A stretch of 50,219 nt of DNA from Sulfurovum sp. FS08-3 (GCA_000830175.1 JQIS01000003.1:1-50219), one strand, 5' to 3'; positions 7,683 through 15,929 are shown, numbered from the stretch's first letter. Notes: generated from the sequence alone by a model not told the origin. Numbers and translations: made by a program.

Positions 7683-9098
7683 CTATTTTTTGATAAGGTC
7701 GCTTCGTGGATAGACAAAAACGGTTTTTCTATCGACTACAATCTTCTCTTTGTCATCAACGGCGTAAGCTTTGATAGCAAGAGGCAACGGTGTATCTTTG
7801 CGTGCATCATTGGCAAGTATTTTGTTGGTTTCCAAAATGACAACCTTTTTCTTCTTTTCACCCGCTTTGAGCGTAAAGGATTCTTTGGGTTGGATAATCT
7901 TAATATCGGGATTAAGTACCTCAAAGGTATAGGTATGCTCTTTGCTATCGGTATTTTGGAAAAGGAAAATATAGTCATTTTGTACCTTTCCACCATCAAG
8001 TACTTTGTAGAGTCTTGTGTTTTTGTTTACGTTGAGCAACATGTGTTCTTTTTTGCTTCCCATTGTAAAAAGAGCGATCAAAATAATCGTAAGAATGACC
8101 GCATAGGCTTTGACTTTGCCTCTAAAGTAGTTAGGCGCTCCCTCACGGCGAATATCTTTGTCACTCGTCCATCGTACCAACGACTCTTTGCCCAATGCTC
8201 CCATTACTTCGGTACAAGCATCGACGCACTCTAGGCAGTTGATACACTCTAGTTGCATTCCTTTGCGAATATCAATGTGCGTAGGACAAACCGTCACACA
8301 ACTTTCGCACGTCGTACACTCCGCATTGCTATTGACACTCAAAAGCTCTTTGGCTTTGTTAAACTTTTTGACTCGACTATTACCATGCCCCTCGTAAATC
8401 TCACCACCACGCACGGGGTCATAGATAGCTTGAATGGTATCATCATCGTAAAGCACCGATTGCACACGGCTATAGGGGCAGATATAGACACAAAAATCCT
8501 CTTTAAGGAAAACCACATCGACAATCAAAAAGAGAGCAAATCCAATCCAAGCACCCAAGAGTACCGTATGCTCCATAGGATTGGACATATAATCAATAAA
8601 CTCAGTGGGTGGAACAAAATACCACAAGAAGTTTGCCCCCGCAACAAAAGCCAAAAATGACCATATCAAAATAGCCGCTACCTTTTTGACCTGATTGATA
8701 GGTAGTGACATATCGGGATTTTGTTGTTTGTTTTTGATACGTTTACGCAATCCCAAAAGTTTGGTCTCAATTAAGTCACGATAGATAACTCGAAAGATGG
8801 TTTGAGGACAAGCCCAGCCACACCACGCACGTCCGCCTACAACCGTCACCGCAAAGATACCCAAAAAGAGCAACATCAACACAAAAGGCATAAGATAAAG
8901 CTCTTGCATATCAAAAGCTACTCCCATAAGATGAAGCTTTTTGTGGTCGAAGCTTAACAAAAAGATATGATTGCCATTGATGGTAATCCATGGAATAGAG
9001 ATTCCTATAATTGTACCAATTAAATAACCCCAGTATCGTTTAACCGAATAGGGAACCCAATCTTTGAGGTACTCTTTTTTAGAGATTTTCTCAGACAT
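7683..9098 (-). CDS. ccoG: CcoG (FixG/RdxA) cytochrome cbb3 oxidase accessory iron-sulfur protein
   Basis: A 471-residue membrane iron-sulfur protein. It has several membrane helices (about 20-40, 70-90, 155-175, 190-210, 340-360). It also has the conserved AWCGWACPQT (91-100) and VYICPYSRVQ, and a ferredoxin-like pair of cysteine clusters (CTTCESCVTVCP and CINCLECVDAC). A C-terminal immunoglobulin-like domain follows. CcoG family proteins are thought to reduce copper during cbb3-type cytochrome oxidase assembly. The ATG at 9098 is chosen over an upstream codon at 9149 because AAAGGAG lies 7 bases before it and MSEK fits the family start. It leads an operon with the small membrane protein and the SQR-like gene. 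No oxidase subunit gene is in the window. Confidence 0.9.
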   Translation of the reverse strand: MSEKISKKEYLKDWVPYSVKRYWGYLIGTIIGISIPWITINGNHIFLLSFDHKKLHLMGVAFDMQELYLMPFVLMLLFLGIFAVTVVGGRAWCGWACPQTIFRVIYRDLIETKLLGLRKRIKNKQQNPDMSLPINQVKKVAAILIWSFLAFVAGANFLWYFVPPTEFIDYMSNPMEHTVLLGAWIGFALFLIVDVVFLKEDFCVYICPYSRVQSVLYDDDTIQAIYDPVRGGEIYEGHGNSRVKKFNKAKELLSVNSNAECTTCESCVTVCPTHIDIRKGMQLECINCLECVDACTEVMGALGKESLVRWTSDKDIRREGAPNYFRGKVKAYAVILTIILIALFTMGSKKEHMLLNVNKNTRLYKVLDGGKVQNDYIFLFQNTDSKEHTYTFEVLNPDIKIIQPKESFTLKAGEKKKKVVILETNKILANDARKDTPLPLAIKAYAVDDKEKIVVDRKTVFVYPRSDLIKK

Positions 9099-9150
9099 TT
9101 TAACTCCTTTACATAAGTTAGTAGTATATTTTGAATAAGTATAACACATA

Positions 9151-9164
9151 ATTCTTATAAGAAT
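9151..9164. promoter_or_regulatory. 14-bp perfect palindrome between divergent ccoG and glutaminase genes
   Basis: ATTCTTATAAGAAT is a perfect palindrome 53 bases upstream of the ccoG start, in the AT-rich gap between divergent promoters. It could be an operator for a dimeric regulator. It does not match the Fnr/Crp consensus and may be chance in such AT-rich DNA. Confidence 0.3.
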
Positions 9165-9246
9165 ATTTAATATGTATAATTATTTTACTTTATTTTTTAT
9201 AAATATTAGATTATTCCAAAAATTAGATAAATTCTATCTTGATACA

Positions 9247-9255
9247 TGATATAAT
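9247..9255 (+). promoter_or_regulatory. Extended -10 promoter of the glutaminase gene
   Basis: TGATATAAT, an extended -10 type element, ends 27 bases before the GTG start of the glutaminase. No good -35 hexamer is seen. The same nonamer recurs before several other genes in this window. Confidence 0.45.
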
Positions 9256-9282
9256 TACGTTGTTAAAATTGCAGGAGAGGCA

Positions 9283-10200
9283 GTGGAGTATCAACACATT
9301 TTAGATGAGATTTTTTTGGAAATCCAACCCTATTTGAATCATGCTTCTCACTCTGGTTCGACACTTGACAATGCAAAGAGCGATACTTTTGCCATGAGTT
9401 TGCACCTTCTTGATGGCACAAGCTATCATGTGGGTGAAAGTGAGCATAAATTTTCCATCCAAAGCATCTCGAAAGTTTTTAGCTTCACTGAAGCGTTGCG
9501 TATTTATGGAGCCGATATTTACACACGAGTAGGCAGAGAACCCTCAGGTGACCCCTTTAACTCGCTCGTATTGCTTGAACACGAAGAGGGTATTCCTCGC
9601 AATCCTTTCATCAATGCAGGGGCTATTGTGGTAGCTGATGCCCTTTTGTCACACTATGGCAATGTGGATGAGGCTTATAGCAGTATTGAGCAGTTGATAC
9701 GCACGGTGTGTGGAGACAAAACCATCACCTTTGATAGAACCGTTTGGTTTTTGGAGTATCGCAACGGGCATCGCAATATGGCTTTGGCGTATTTGATGAA
9801 GAGCTTTAACAATCTTCGCAACAGTGCAGAGGATACCGTCAAGCTCTATTGCAAATACGGCTCGATTATGATGAGTACCGCTTTGCTCTCTCGTGCGATG
9901 CTTTTTTTGGCCAATCACGGCATTGACCCCACAACCAACGAGCCTATTATCACCTCCTCCAAAGCCAAACGTATCAACTCATTGATGCTCACCTGCGGTC
10001 ACTACGACACAAGTGGAGATTTTGCTTTTCGAGTAGGATTGCCTAGTAAAAGTGGCACAGGAGGGGCGATTGTAGCGGTTGTGCCTCATGTGATGACCCT
10101 TGCTGTTTATGCTCCAAAGCTCAATCAAAACAGCAACCCTTCAGTAGCCATAAAGGCTTTGGAGCTTTTTGCACACAAAACATCTTTTTCTATTTTTTAA
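9283..10200 (+). CDS. glsA: Glutaminase
   Basis: A 305-residue protein of the beta-lactamase-fold glutaminase family, which hydrolyses glutamine to glutamate and ammonia in the cytoplasm. The SxxK catalytic motif is seen in FSIQSISKVFSFTEAL (Ser61, Lys64). Other family blocks are GREPSGDPFNS, RNPFINAGAI, the Tyr-containing KLYCKYGSI and GLPSKSGTGGAIVAVVP. The length is normal. It starts with GTG at 9283 after GGAGAGG. The MscS-type channel gene follows after 10 bases, so the two probably share a transcript. Glutaminases of this type sometimes help acid resistance through ammonia release; whether this holds here is not visible. Confidence 0.9.
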   Translation: MEYQHILDEIFLEIQPYLNHASHSGSTLDNAKSDTFAMSLHLLDGTSYHVGESEHKFSIQSISKVFSFTEALRIYGADIYTRVGREPSGDPFNSLVLLEHEEGIPRNPFINAGAIVVADALLSHYGNVDEAYSSIEQLIRTVCGDKTITFDRTVWFLEYRNGHRNMALAYLMKSFNNLRNSAEDTVKLYCKYGSIMMSTALLSRAMLFLANHGIDPTTNEPIITSSKAKRINSLMLTCGHYDTSGDFAFRVGLPSKSGTGGAIVAVVPHVMTLAVYAPKLNQNSNPSVAIKALELFAHKTSFSIF

Positions 10201-10210
10201 AGGTCTTATT

Positions 10211-11569
10211 ATGAAAATTATCCTTGCGTTAGTGCTATTGATTGTCTCTATTTTTGCCCAAGAAGAACCCAAGCAAGAGCTATGGGATGTACGAAATATT
10301 TGGATGAAAGTCTATCTCAACAACAAAAACTACAACACCATTATCAACAACATCACCGTGACAGAGCGTAAATTAGCCAACAAAAACAACCCGCTTAGCG
10401 TCCTTGAGGATTTGCAACAAAAGCTTAATCTCTACAAATCCAAACTAAGCTTTTACAAAAAAGATAGCAACTTTGATGTCATTTTGCGTCCCTACAAATA
10501 CACATTGGGCGATATTACGATTTACGATTTTTTATTTAAAGAGTCGCTTAACGATGTCGAAAAGCTCTTGTATAAATTTAGTCGCCTCAAAAAAGATTTC
10601 TATTTAGCCAAAGCCAAGCTCAACGACCACTACCTCCAAGAAAAAAAGAAAAAAAGCAAAACACTTCAATCCACTAAAGAGGATTTGGAGTATTTTATCG
10701 AATACAGTGACAATGTCGAAAAGGTACACCATGACCTTATCGATACCAAAGAGGAGGTTGTTACCAAATACCAAGAGTACAAGGTAGAGGTTTTTACCCA
10801 GCATCTTATGACATTGGCGATACTCTTTATGCTCTATCTGCTCTATCGCTTTATTTGTGCTATTGTCAATTATTTGAGCTTTCGCAGCAAAGAGCCTGAA
10901 AATTACAAAAGCTACCGCAAAATCCTCTCGACGCTTTTTGTGAGCTTTATGATGATCTTTTTGGCGATTCGCTACATCGACGATTTGGCCTATATGCTTA
11001 CATTCTTAGGGGTTGTGGCGGCGGCTTTGACATTGGCGGCACGCGAGATTATTATGAGTATCGCAGGGGGAATTTATCTCTTTTTTAGCCACATGATTCG
11101 TGTGGGTGATAGAATTATGGTGCAATACGGCAACCGTCACACTATTGGAGATGTAGTCGATGTGACGATGTTTCAAATCAAACTTCATGAAGTCGAAGAC
11201 TACAACAGCATCAAAGATGTCAAAAGTCTGGGGCGAACCGTCTATATCCCCAACAGCTACCTCTTTACCAATGTCTTTTATAACTATTCGCTCAAAAATC
11301 ATGGGCTTATCAAAGATTTGATTGAGCTTGAATTTAAACCCGAAAGCGATTTTGATAAAATCGAAAAAATCATTCATTCTATTTTGGACGATATGGGCAT
11401 GGATCACGGGATAACCTTTACACTCAATGCACTCAAAACGGGTATTATTGCGCAAATCTCCTATCAAACCAACTACAAAGAGGCCTCCAAAAATAGAGGT
11501 AAAATCACCATAAGACTCTACAAAGAGTTCTCTAATTATGATGATATTGAGATCAAACAAGCCAAATAG
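10211..11569 (+). CDS. MscS-family mechanosensitive channel
   Basis: A 452-residue protein with a signal peptide (MKIILALVLLIVSIFAQEEP). A charged, partly coiled-coil periplasmic region (about 20-195) is followed by three membrane helices at about 198-222, 245-260 and 270-305. The pore-lining segment reads FLGVVAAALTLAAREIIMSIAGGIYLF in two halves around the Ala/Gly-rich TM3, then HMIRVGDRI begins the beta domain. MscS channels open under membrane tension and release solutes on osmotic downshock. The ATG at 10211 is chosen over an upstream codon inside the glutaminase gene because it starts a clean signal peptide. The extended N-terminal domain makes it larger than E. coli MscS. Confidence 0.85.
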   Translation: MKIILALVLLIVSIFAQEEPKQELWDVRNIWMKVYLNNKNYNTIINNITVTERKLANKNNPLSVLEDLQQKLNLYKSKLSFYKKDSNFDVILRPYKYTLGDITIYDFLFKESLNDVEKLLYKFSRLKKDFYLAKAKLNDHYLQEKKKKSKTLQSTKEDLEYFIEYSDNVEKVHHDLIDTKEEVVTKYQEYKVEVFTQHLMTLAILFMLYLLYRFICAIVNYLSFRSKEPENYKSYRKILSTLFVSFMMIFLAIRYIDDLAYMLTFLGVVAAALTLAAREIIMSIAGGIYLFFSHMIRVGDRIMVQYGNRHTIGDVVDVTMFQIKLHEVEDYNSIKDVKSLGRTVYIPNSYLFTNVFYNYSLKNHGLIKDLIELEFKPESDFDKIEKIIHSILDDMGMDHGITFTLNALKTGIIAQISYQTNYKEASKNRGKITIRLYKEFSNYDDIEIKQAK

Positions 11570-11578
11570 AGGAAAAGT

Positions 11579-11896
11579 ATGGATTCATTTTTGTTAGAGT
11601 TTAGTATGTTCCCTACCGATGTAGGCGAGAGCAAGAGTCATTATGTTGCTGAGGTGGTAAAGGTTGTCAAGGAGAGTGGCATTGCCTATCAGCTTACGCC
11701 TATGGCGACTATCGTGGAGTGTAGCTCTTTGAGCGAGGCTTTTGATTTGGTGCAAAAGTGCTACAGCGTACTCGATGCTATGGGGTGCAATCGGGTCTAT
11801 AGCGTATTGAAGTTTGATATTCGCAAAAACTGCTCCCATCGACTCCAAACCAAAATCCAATCCATTGAAGCCAAAATCGGAGAAGTATCTCGGTAG
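11579..11896 (+). CDS. MTH1187-family (YkoF-like) thiamine-binding protein
   Basis: A 105-residue small alpha/beta protein. FLLEFSMFPTDVGESKSHYVAEVVKVV at the start (in two blocks) and YQLTPMATIVEC in the middle are typical of the MTH1187/DUF77 family, whose members bind thiamine or related molecules. It starts 9 bases after the MscS stop with AGAGGAAAAG upstream, so it is probably last in the glutaminase-MscS transcript. The physiological role is poorly known and no thiamine gene is nearby. Confidence 0.8.
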   Translation: MDSFLLEFSMFPTDVGESKSHYVAEVVKVVKESGIAYQLTPMATIVECSSLSEAFDLVQKCYSVLDAMGCNRVYSVLKFDIRKNCSHRLQTKIQSIEAKIGEVSR

Positions 11897-11993
11897 ATTA
11901 ACGAGGAAAAACTTTAAAAAAGTGTGATATGATACTATTAAATTAATGTAGATAAATTCTAAAGTATAATCAACAAAAATCAAGGAGTTCAAA

Positions 11994-12251
11994 ATGTACG
12001 CCGTTGAATTTCAAGCACCTATAGAAAATGGCATTGTCCATATACCAAAACAATTTCAAGATATACAAAATAGAAAAAAAGCAACTTTTGTGGTGATGTA
12101 TGAAAGCATAAGTGATACAATTCAAAAGGAGGTTGTACAATCACAACTTGAGGAGTTTCGCAGATTAAGAGCTAAATCCAATAATCAAATAGAAGCAACA
12201 ATGGAACGTGCTACAAATATTGATGAAATGGTAGATGATGGTATTTTTTGA
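11994..12251 (+). CDS. Antitoxin-like partner of a PIN toxin
   Basis: An 85-residue protein. The N-terminal half (NGIVHIPKQF, then KKATFVVMY) looks like an AbrB-type swapped-hairpin fold or a related beta-rich antitoxin domain. The C-terminal half is helical and acidic (SQLEEFRRLRAKSN; IDEMVDDGIF), as expected for a toxin-binding tail. AAGGAG lies seven bases upstream. It overlaps the PIN-domain gene by 17 bases. The family assignment rests mainly on the pairing. Confidence 0.6.
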   Translation: MYAVEFQAPIENGIVHIPKQFQDIQNRKKATFVVMYESISDTIQKEVVQSQLEEFRRLRAKSNNQIEATMERATNIDEMVDDGIF

Positions 12252-12645
12252 TACAAATGTTTTAATATATGCTTTTTGTAAAAATACAGACAATAAAGAA
12301 CAACAAGATATATCAGTAAAATTATTTGATGAAGCAATAGAAAATCAAAATCTTATTGTATCGGAACTGATACTTTGTGAATTTGCTTTTATCTCAAACA
12401 AACTAAGAGAAAATAAAAATAATATTGATGATAATTTAAAATTTCTATCAACATTTTTAAAACAATCAAATCATCATATAAATCTTAGAATGACAGAAAT
12501 ATTAAAAGAAACAAGTTTATATATGAGTTCATTTGATGTAAATCATTTAGCGTTTTGTGAATACTATAACTCGAAACTATTTACATTTGATAAGGACTTT
12601 AAAAAACTTCAACACCTATCTAAAATCAAACTTGTTATTCAATAG
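12235..12645 (+). CDS. PIN-domain (VapC-like) toxin
   Basis: A 136-residue protein starting MMVFFDTNVLIYAF, with the PIN-domain acidic set visible: Asp6, a Glu in SELILCEF (44 or 49), Asp101 and Asp119/121 in FDVNHLAFCEYYNSKLFTFDKDF (split across the two acidic sites). VapC toxins are Mg-dependent RNases that cut tRNA or rRNA. The start overlaps the antitoxin-like gene, and either of two adjacent ATG codons could be used. Base composition is clearly more AT-rich than the neighbours, a sign of recent transfer together with its partner. Confidence 0.75.
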   Translation: MMVFFDTNVLIYAFCKNTDNKEQQDISVKLFDEAIENQNLIVSELILCEFAFISNKLRENKNNIDDNLKFLSTFLKQSNHHINLRMTEILKETSLYMSSFDVNHLAFCEYYNSKLFTFDKDFKKLQHLSKIKLVIQ

Positions 12646-12690
12646 CAAATCAACTTCAAACGACTAAAATGAACATTTTCGCCCATTACA

Positions 12691-13044
12691 TTATCGTTGT
12701 TTGCGTAGTATCTCTTGGATTACTTTTTCAAATCCCTCTTTGCCATCGATGTGTGCTTGAATGCTCATGGCAAGTCCCATAAACCATTGTGTCTCTTCTA
12801 TTTGAGGGAGCGATTGGGTGAGTATCTCTAGGGGGTCTTTGTTCCATGCCAATGTTCTATCGTGTAGTTCCCATCCTAGCTCTCTAAGAATATAGGCAAA
12901 AATTTGATGGAGCAGTTGGTATCCGCCTTGTAATTTGGCGTAATCTTTGGATTTTTCTAATTTTTGGATGGTTTTAATAAGCTCTTTGCGTTGGTTTCTA
13001 TCGTATTTGGCTTTGATAGCATCAATTATCGCTTCGTTTGTCAT
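12691..13044 (-). CDS. Hypothetical helical protein
   Basis: A 117-residue soluble protein, mostly helical and charged (MTNEAIIDAIKAKYDRNQRK at the start; LGWELHDRTLAWNKDPLEIL in the middle; IQEILRKQR at the end). No signal peptide, cysteine cluster or membrane helix is seen and I do not recognise the family. It is read leftward with the hemerythrin gene upstream of it, 103 bases away. Codon usage resembles the core genes, so it is probably real. Confidence 0.5.
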   Translation of the reverse strand: MTNEAIIDAIKAKYDRNQRKELIKTIQKLEKSKDYAKLQGGYQLLHQIFAYILRELGWELHDRTLAWNKDPLEILTQSLPQIEETQWFMGLAMSIQAHIDGKEGFEKVIQEILRKQR

Positions 13045-13147
13045 GCAGACTCCTATAAAAAATTGCGAGTATTATAACATAATCTCTGGCTTTGAAAAGA
13101 GTAAAGGAGTAGCATTTGCGAAGCTCTATAGAGAAAAAATTTCTCTA

Positions 13148-13654
13148 TTAGCTTGAGTAGAGTGAGTAGAGTCTATCCTCTTCCATTTTGAAGCGTTTTG
13201 CCAAAAGATCATGGATGTTTTGCAAATCGTTTAAAAAGTTCTCTCTGTTGTTGTCGTACGATTGTCGATTGGTATATTTTCGATTGAAAAATATCGCCTC
13301 TTTGGTGATATTGGTCATCTCATCTTGAATATCTTCAACAAAGGCTTTGTGTGTCTCATCTGTACCGTATTTGCTCTTCAAATAGGTATAGAGCTTATTG
13401 TCTTCTACCATTACATGAATCTCTAGTGCTACCTTGAAGTCGTTGAGCAACTCGCTGGTTTTTTTATGCACATTGGGATCACTCGTAAAACTCTCTTTAA
13501 TTTGTGGGAAAAAACCAAGCAACTCGGCGTGATCGTTTTTGAAATCCTCAATGAGCTTATCGTTATAGTTTGTCTCTTTCTCAATCTCAGATCCATCTAC
13601 TGTACCGTCTTTATTTTTTTTGAATTTACCCAAAAGTTTTTTTACAAAACCCAT
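13148..13654 (-). CDS. Hemerythrin-like (HHE) cation-binding protein
   Basis: A 168-residue protein with a lysine-rich N-terminal extension and then a four-helix HHE-type domain. Candidate di-iron ligands are His42 (NDHAELL), His80 and Glu84 (EIHVMVEDNKL), His102, His148 and Glu158/159 (FKMEEDRLY). Such proteins bind oxygen or NO or handle iron and are common in microaerophilic members of this phylum. The exact ligand set is read by eye. The upstream region carries an extended -10 on the minus strand (13686-13694). Confidence 0.75.
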   Translation of the reverse strand: MGFVKKLLGKFKKNKDGTVDGSEIEKETNYNDKLIEDFKNDHAELLGFFPQIKESFTSDPNVHKKTSELLNDFKVALEIHVMVEDNKLYTYLKSKYGTDETHKAFVEDIQDEMTNITKEAIFFNRKYTNRQSYDNNRENFLNDLQNIHDLLAKRFKMEEDRLYSLYSS

Positions 13655-13685
13655 TGTTAGTTCCTTGTATTGGTTTTCTACTGAT

Positions 13686-13694
13686 ATTATATCA
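13686..13694 (-). promoter_or_regulatory. Extended -10 promoter of the hemerythrin gene
   Basis: On the minus strand the sequence reads TGATATAAT, about 30 bases before the ATG. The surrounding 14 bases (ctgatattatatca) match, in inverted sense, the palindrome over the tuf -10. Confidence 0.45.
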
Positions 13695-13745
13695 AGTAAT
13701 TGTTTAGATAGGAAATATTTTTATAACAAATATTGTACAACTTTT

Positions 13746-13754
13746 TGATATAAT
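13746..13754 (+). promoter_or_regulatory. Extended -10 promoter
   Basis: TGATATAAT ends 30 bases before the ATG of the 128-residue conserved protein; an AAGGAA ribosome site follows at about 13774. Confidence 0.45.
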
Positions 13755-13784
13755 TGCGTTTTATATTAAAAATAAGGAATATTA

Positions 13785-14171
13785 ATGGAAAAAATGATTT
13801 TTATGGACAAGTATCCTATCTATGAAACGACCCTAAACAAAGCCGATACTCAGTACAAAAGTGTCGAATCGGTAATGGATTATCTCAAAGCAAAGATTGA
13901 AGCCGATAGTGTAGCTGCCTATATTGCTCAGTTTGATCCTTATGCTCATACGCTTTCGCTAGGCGGTGAGATAGATGCGACGATTGTTGAAGCCAAAGAG
14001 ATTATTTTTTGTTTTGGTCAAAAGTTACCAAATGCTACCATTGTGGCGGTACGTCCCCGTGCTATTGGTGTCATCGATAGGGGTGAGGATTTGGTCATCA
14101 ACTTCATGGAAGCCCCCAATGAGCCTTCTACCAATACAATGATAGCATGGATAGAAGAGTTAAAAAATTAA
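13785..14171 (+). CDS. Conserved hypothetical protein, 128 residues
   Basis: A cytoplasmic protein without signal or membrane segments. It begins MEKMIFMDKYPIYETTLNK, has a helical middle (VMDYLKAKIEADSVAAYIAQF) and a beta-rich part (FCFGQKLPNATIVAVRPRAIG). It reads like a protein conserved within this phylum, but I cannot name a family with confidence. It lies just upstream of the thiol peroxidase gene with its own extended -10 promoter, and a separate AT-rich promoter region lies between the two. Confidence 0.6.
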   Translation: MEKMIFMDKYPIYETTLNKADTQYKSVESVMDYLKAKIEADSVAAYIAQFDPYAHTLSLGGEIDATIVEAKEIIFCFGQKLPNATIVAVRPRAIGVIDRGEDLVINFMEAPNEPSTNTMIAWIEELKN

Positions 14172-14269
14172 ATTTTTCCAAAAAAGAGAAATTTTTTTAA
14201 TTTAAGAGTAATTTTATCTTATTTAGAGTACAATTTGAATGTACCAATTAAAATTTATAAGGAAAATAA

Positions 14270-14785
14270 ATGGCAACAGTAACTTTTAAAAATGACATCG
14301 TATGTAACCTTGCAGGAAATGAAATCAATGTAGGTGATACAGCACCCGTAGTAACAGTAGTAAACTGTAACCCAATGCTTCAAAACGAGCAAATTGGTGG
14401 TGAAGGTAAAGTTCAACTCGTCGTTGCAGTGCCATCATTAGATACAGGCGTGTGTGACGCTGAAACAAGAAGATTTAATCAAGAGGCAGCTTCTTTGGAA
14501 GGTGTTGAAGTTATTACTGTATCTATGGATTTACCATTTGCAGCGGCTAGATGGTGTGGTGCAGCAGGAATTGAAAATCTAAAAGTATGTTCAGACTTTA
14601 GAAACAAAGATTTCGTTAATGCTTACGGTGTACTTTTGGCAGATGGTCCACTAGCTGGTATCAGTGCAAGAGTTATTTTTGTGATTGGTAAAGACGGTAA
14701 AGTAGCTTACAAACAAGTTGTTCCAGAAATTACAACAGAGCCAAATTACGATGAGGCATTAGAGGCTGCGAAAGCTGCAGTATAA
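14270..14785 (+). CDS. tpx: Thiol peroxidase Tpx
   Basis: A 171-residue atypical 2-Cys peroxiredoxin. The peroxidatic cysteine is Cys62 in PSLDTGVCDAETRRFN and the resolving cysteine is Cys96 in AARWCGAAGIEN, the spacing of the Tpx family (Cys61/Cys95 in E. coli). It reduces hydrogen peroxide and alkyl hydroperoxides with thioredoxin as reductant in the cytoplasm. Length is normal. A good ribosome site (AAGGAAAA) precedes the ATG and a long hairpin lies 45 bases after the stop. The gene uses regular, highly expressed-type codons. Confidence 0.9.
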   Translation: MATVTFKNDIVCNLAGNEINVGDTAPVVTVVNCNPMLQNEQIGGEGKVQLVVAVPSLDTGVCDAETRRFNQEAASLEGVEVITVSMDLPFAAARWCGAAGIENLKVCSDFRNKDFVNAYGVLLADGPLAGISARVIFVIGKDGKVAYKQVVPEITTEPNYDEALEAAKAAV

Positions 14786-14829
14786 CTTTTCATAATAAAC
14801 AATTACTATAACCTCCTTTTGAAAATAGA

Positions 14830-14876
14830 CTTCGGGCTTCCTTTTTTCTCCTCCTCCTTTTTAGGGAAGCCCGAAG
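14830..14876 (+). terminator. Long hairpin downstream of tpx, possible terminator
   Basis: CTTCGGGCTTCC (14830-14841) pairs perfectly with GGAAGCCCGAAG (14865-14876), and two further inner pairs extend the stem. The loop is almost pure pyrimidine (runs of T and CTCCTCC). No T-run follows on the plus strand directly, only a mixed T-rich stretch, so it may be a terminator with a weak tail or an mRNA-stabilising structure. Confidence 0.55.
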
Positions 14877-14973
14877 ATATTCTTTCTTGTTCTCAAAAAT
14901 ATTCAAATCATCCTATCTCCTAAAGCGAATTTTTGTTAAACTACTTTAAATGATTTTTTATTGAGGAACACTT

Positions 14974-15564
14974 ATGCGTTTTGCTCTGATCTCTTTTTTT
15001 GTTGTGTTGATAGTTACAAGTTGTACCCGTTACGATATGCCCCCTGGTATCAAAGTCACTCCTCAAAACGGCAAATACCCAATGGCTCAATGCCTCAAAG
15101 AACTCTCCACTTCATCGGAGATTGATGCTTCAAAAGTTGTGGATAAAATCCGTGTTTTAAAATCCAAACGTACCATGGAGCTTATCAAAGGCAATCAGAT
15201 ACTCTATCGTTTTCCTATCTCACTAGGCAAAAATTCAGTAGGTCACAAGCTTGTCCAAGGCGATTTCAAAACCCCTATTGGACACTACAAAATCGTACAA
15301 AAACGATGCGACCCCAAATATTATCGCTCCATTCTCATCTCCTATCCCGACCAAGAAGATATTGATAGAGCCAAAAAAAATGGGGTTAAGGTGGGTGGTG
15401 ATATTACTATTCATGCTCAACCGATATGGAATGCCGATGGACACGGCGATAGGCAAACGCTCACAAAAGATTGGACCGAGGGTTGCATTGCTATTACTGT
15501 AGGAGCGATGAATATTCTATGGGCATCGCTCAAAAATCAAACACCCATAGACATTCACCCCTAA
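14974..15564 (+). CDS. Small L,D-transpeptidase (YkuD) lipoprotein
   Basis: A 196-residue protein with a lipoprotein signal (MRFALISFFVVLIVTSC, Cys about 17) and a single YkuD domain. The blocks seen are FPISLGKNSVGHK, GDFKTPIGHYKI, ITIHAQP (catalytic His) and TEGCIAIT (Cys about 171). It belongs to the compact YafK/ErfK-like group acting on peptidoglycan in the periplasm. Its stop overlaps the start of the next gene by one base (TAATG), so the two are coupled. It is the second YkuD protein in the window and is unrelated in architecture to the longer one at 3268. Confidence 0.85.
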   Translation: MRFALISFFVVLIVTSCTRYDMPPGIKVTPQNGKYPMAQCLKELSTSSEIDASKVVDKIRVLKSKRTMELIKGNQILYRFPISLGKNSVGHKLVQGDFKTPIGHYKIVQKRCDPKYYRSILISYPDQEDIDRAKKNGVKVGGDITIHAQPIWNADGHGDRQTLTKDWTEGCIAITVGAMNILWASLKNQTPIDIHP

Positions 15565-15929
15565 TGGCATACACACAAGCTCAAATTGACAAATACAACC
15601 GACAGCGTTACATTACGCATCTTGAAAAGATTACCAAAAATCTCTACAAGATGTTGCGTGAGGAGAGTACAACCCAAGAGAAGTTTATCAACAAATTTCA
15701 CGAACTCAAAACCGCTCTCAACAAACTGCCCCAAATTGAGCTTTACACTTCGCACCACAAAGAGATTGTTGATTTTATCAATGCCTTTTACAAAGAGGCA
15801 ACGGGCGAAGATTTTGTACTAGAAGATGTGCGACAAGCCCAAATGAGCAATCTTAACCGTCTGCAAAAATCCAAAAACAACAACACCTACAAAAAGCTTA
15901 AACACAAAAACTCTTTTAATGAGTGGTAG
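15564..15929 (+). CDS. Hypothetical helical protein coupled to the L,D-transpeptidase
   Basis: A 121-residue soluble, strongly helical and basic protein (MAYTQAQIDKYNRQRYITHL at the start; SKNNNTYKKLKHKNSFNEW at the end). The ATG at 15564 shares one base with the upstream stop, a typical coupled arrangement; an in-frame codon at 15471 inside the upstream gene is rejected. No family is recognised. It ends one base before the stop of the MEMO-like gene on the other strand, so the space is packed tightly. Confidence 0.55.
   Translation: MAYTQAQIDKYNRQRYITHLEKITKNLYKMLREESTTQEKFINKFHELKTALNKLPQIELYTSHHKEIVDFINAFYKEATGEDFVLEDVRQAQMSNLNRLQKSKNNNTYKKLKHKNSFNEW

Noticed and set aside
14228-14244. 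GTACA/TGTAC inverted repeat before tpx as a peroxide-regulator box
   Set aside because: Only five-base arms and no match to the PerR or Fur consensus; it is likely chance around a TACAAT -10.
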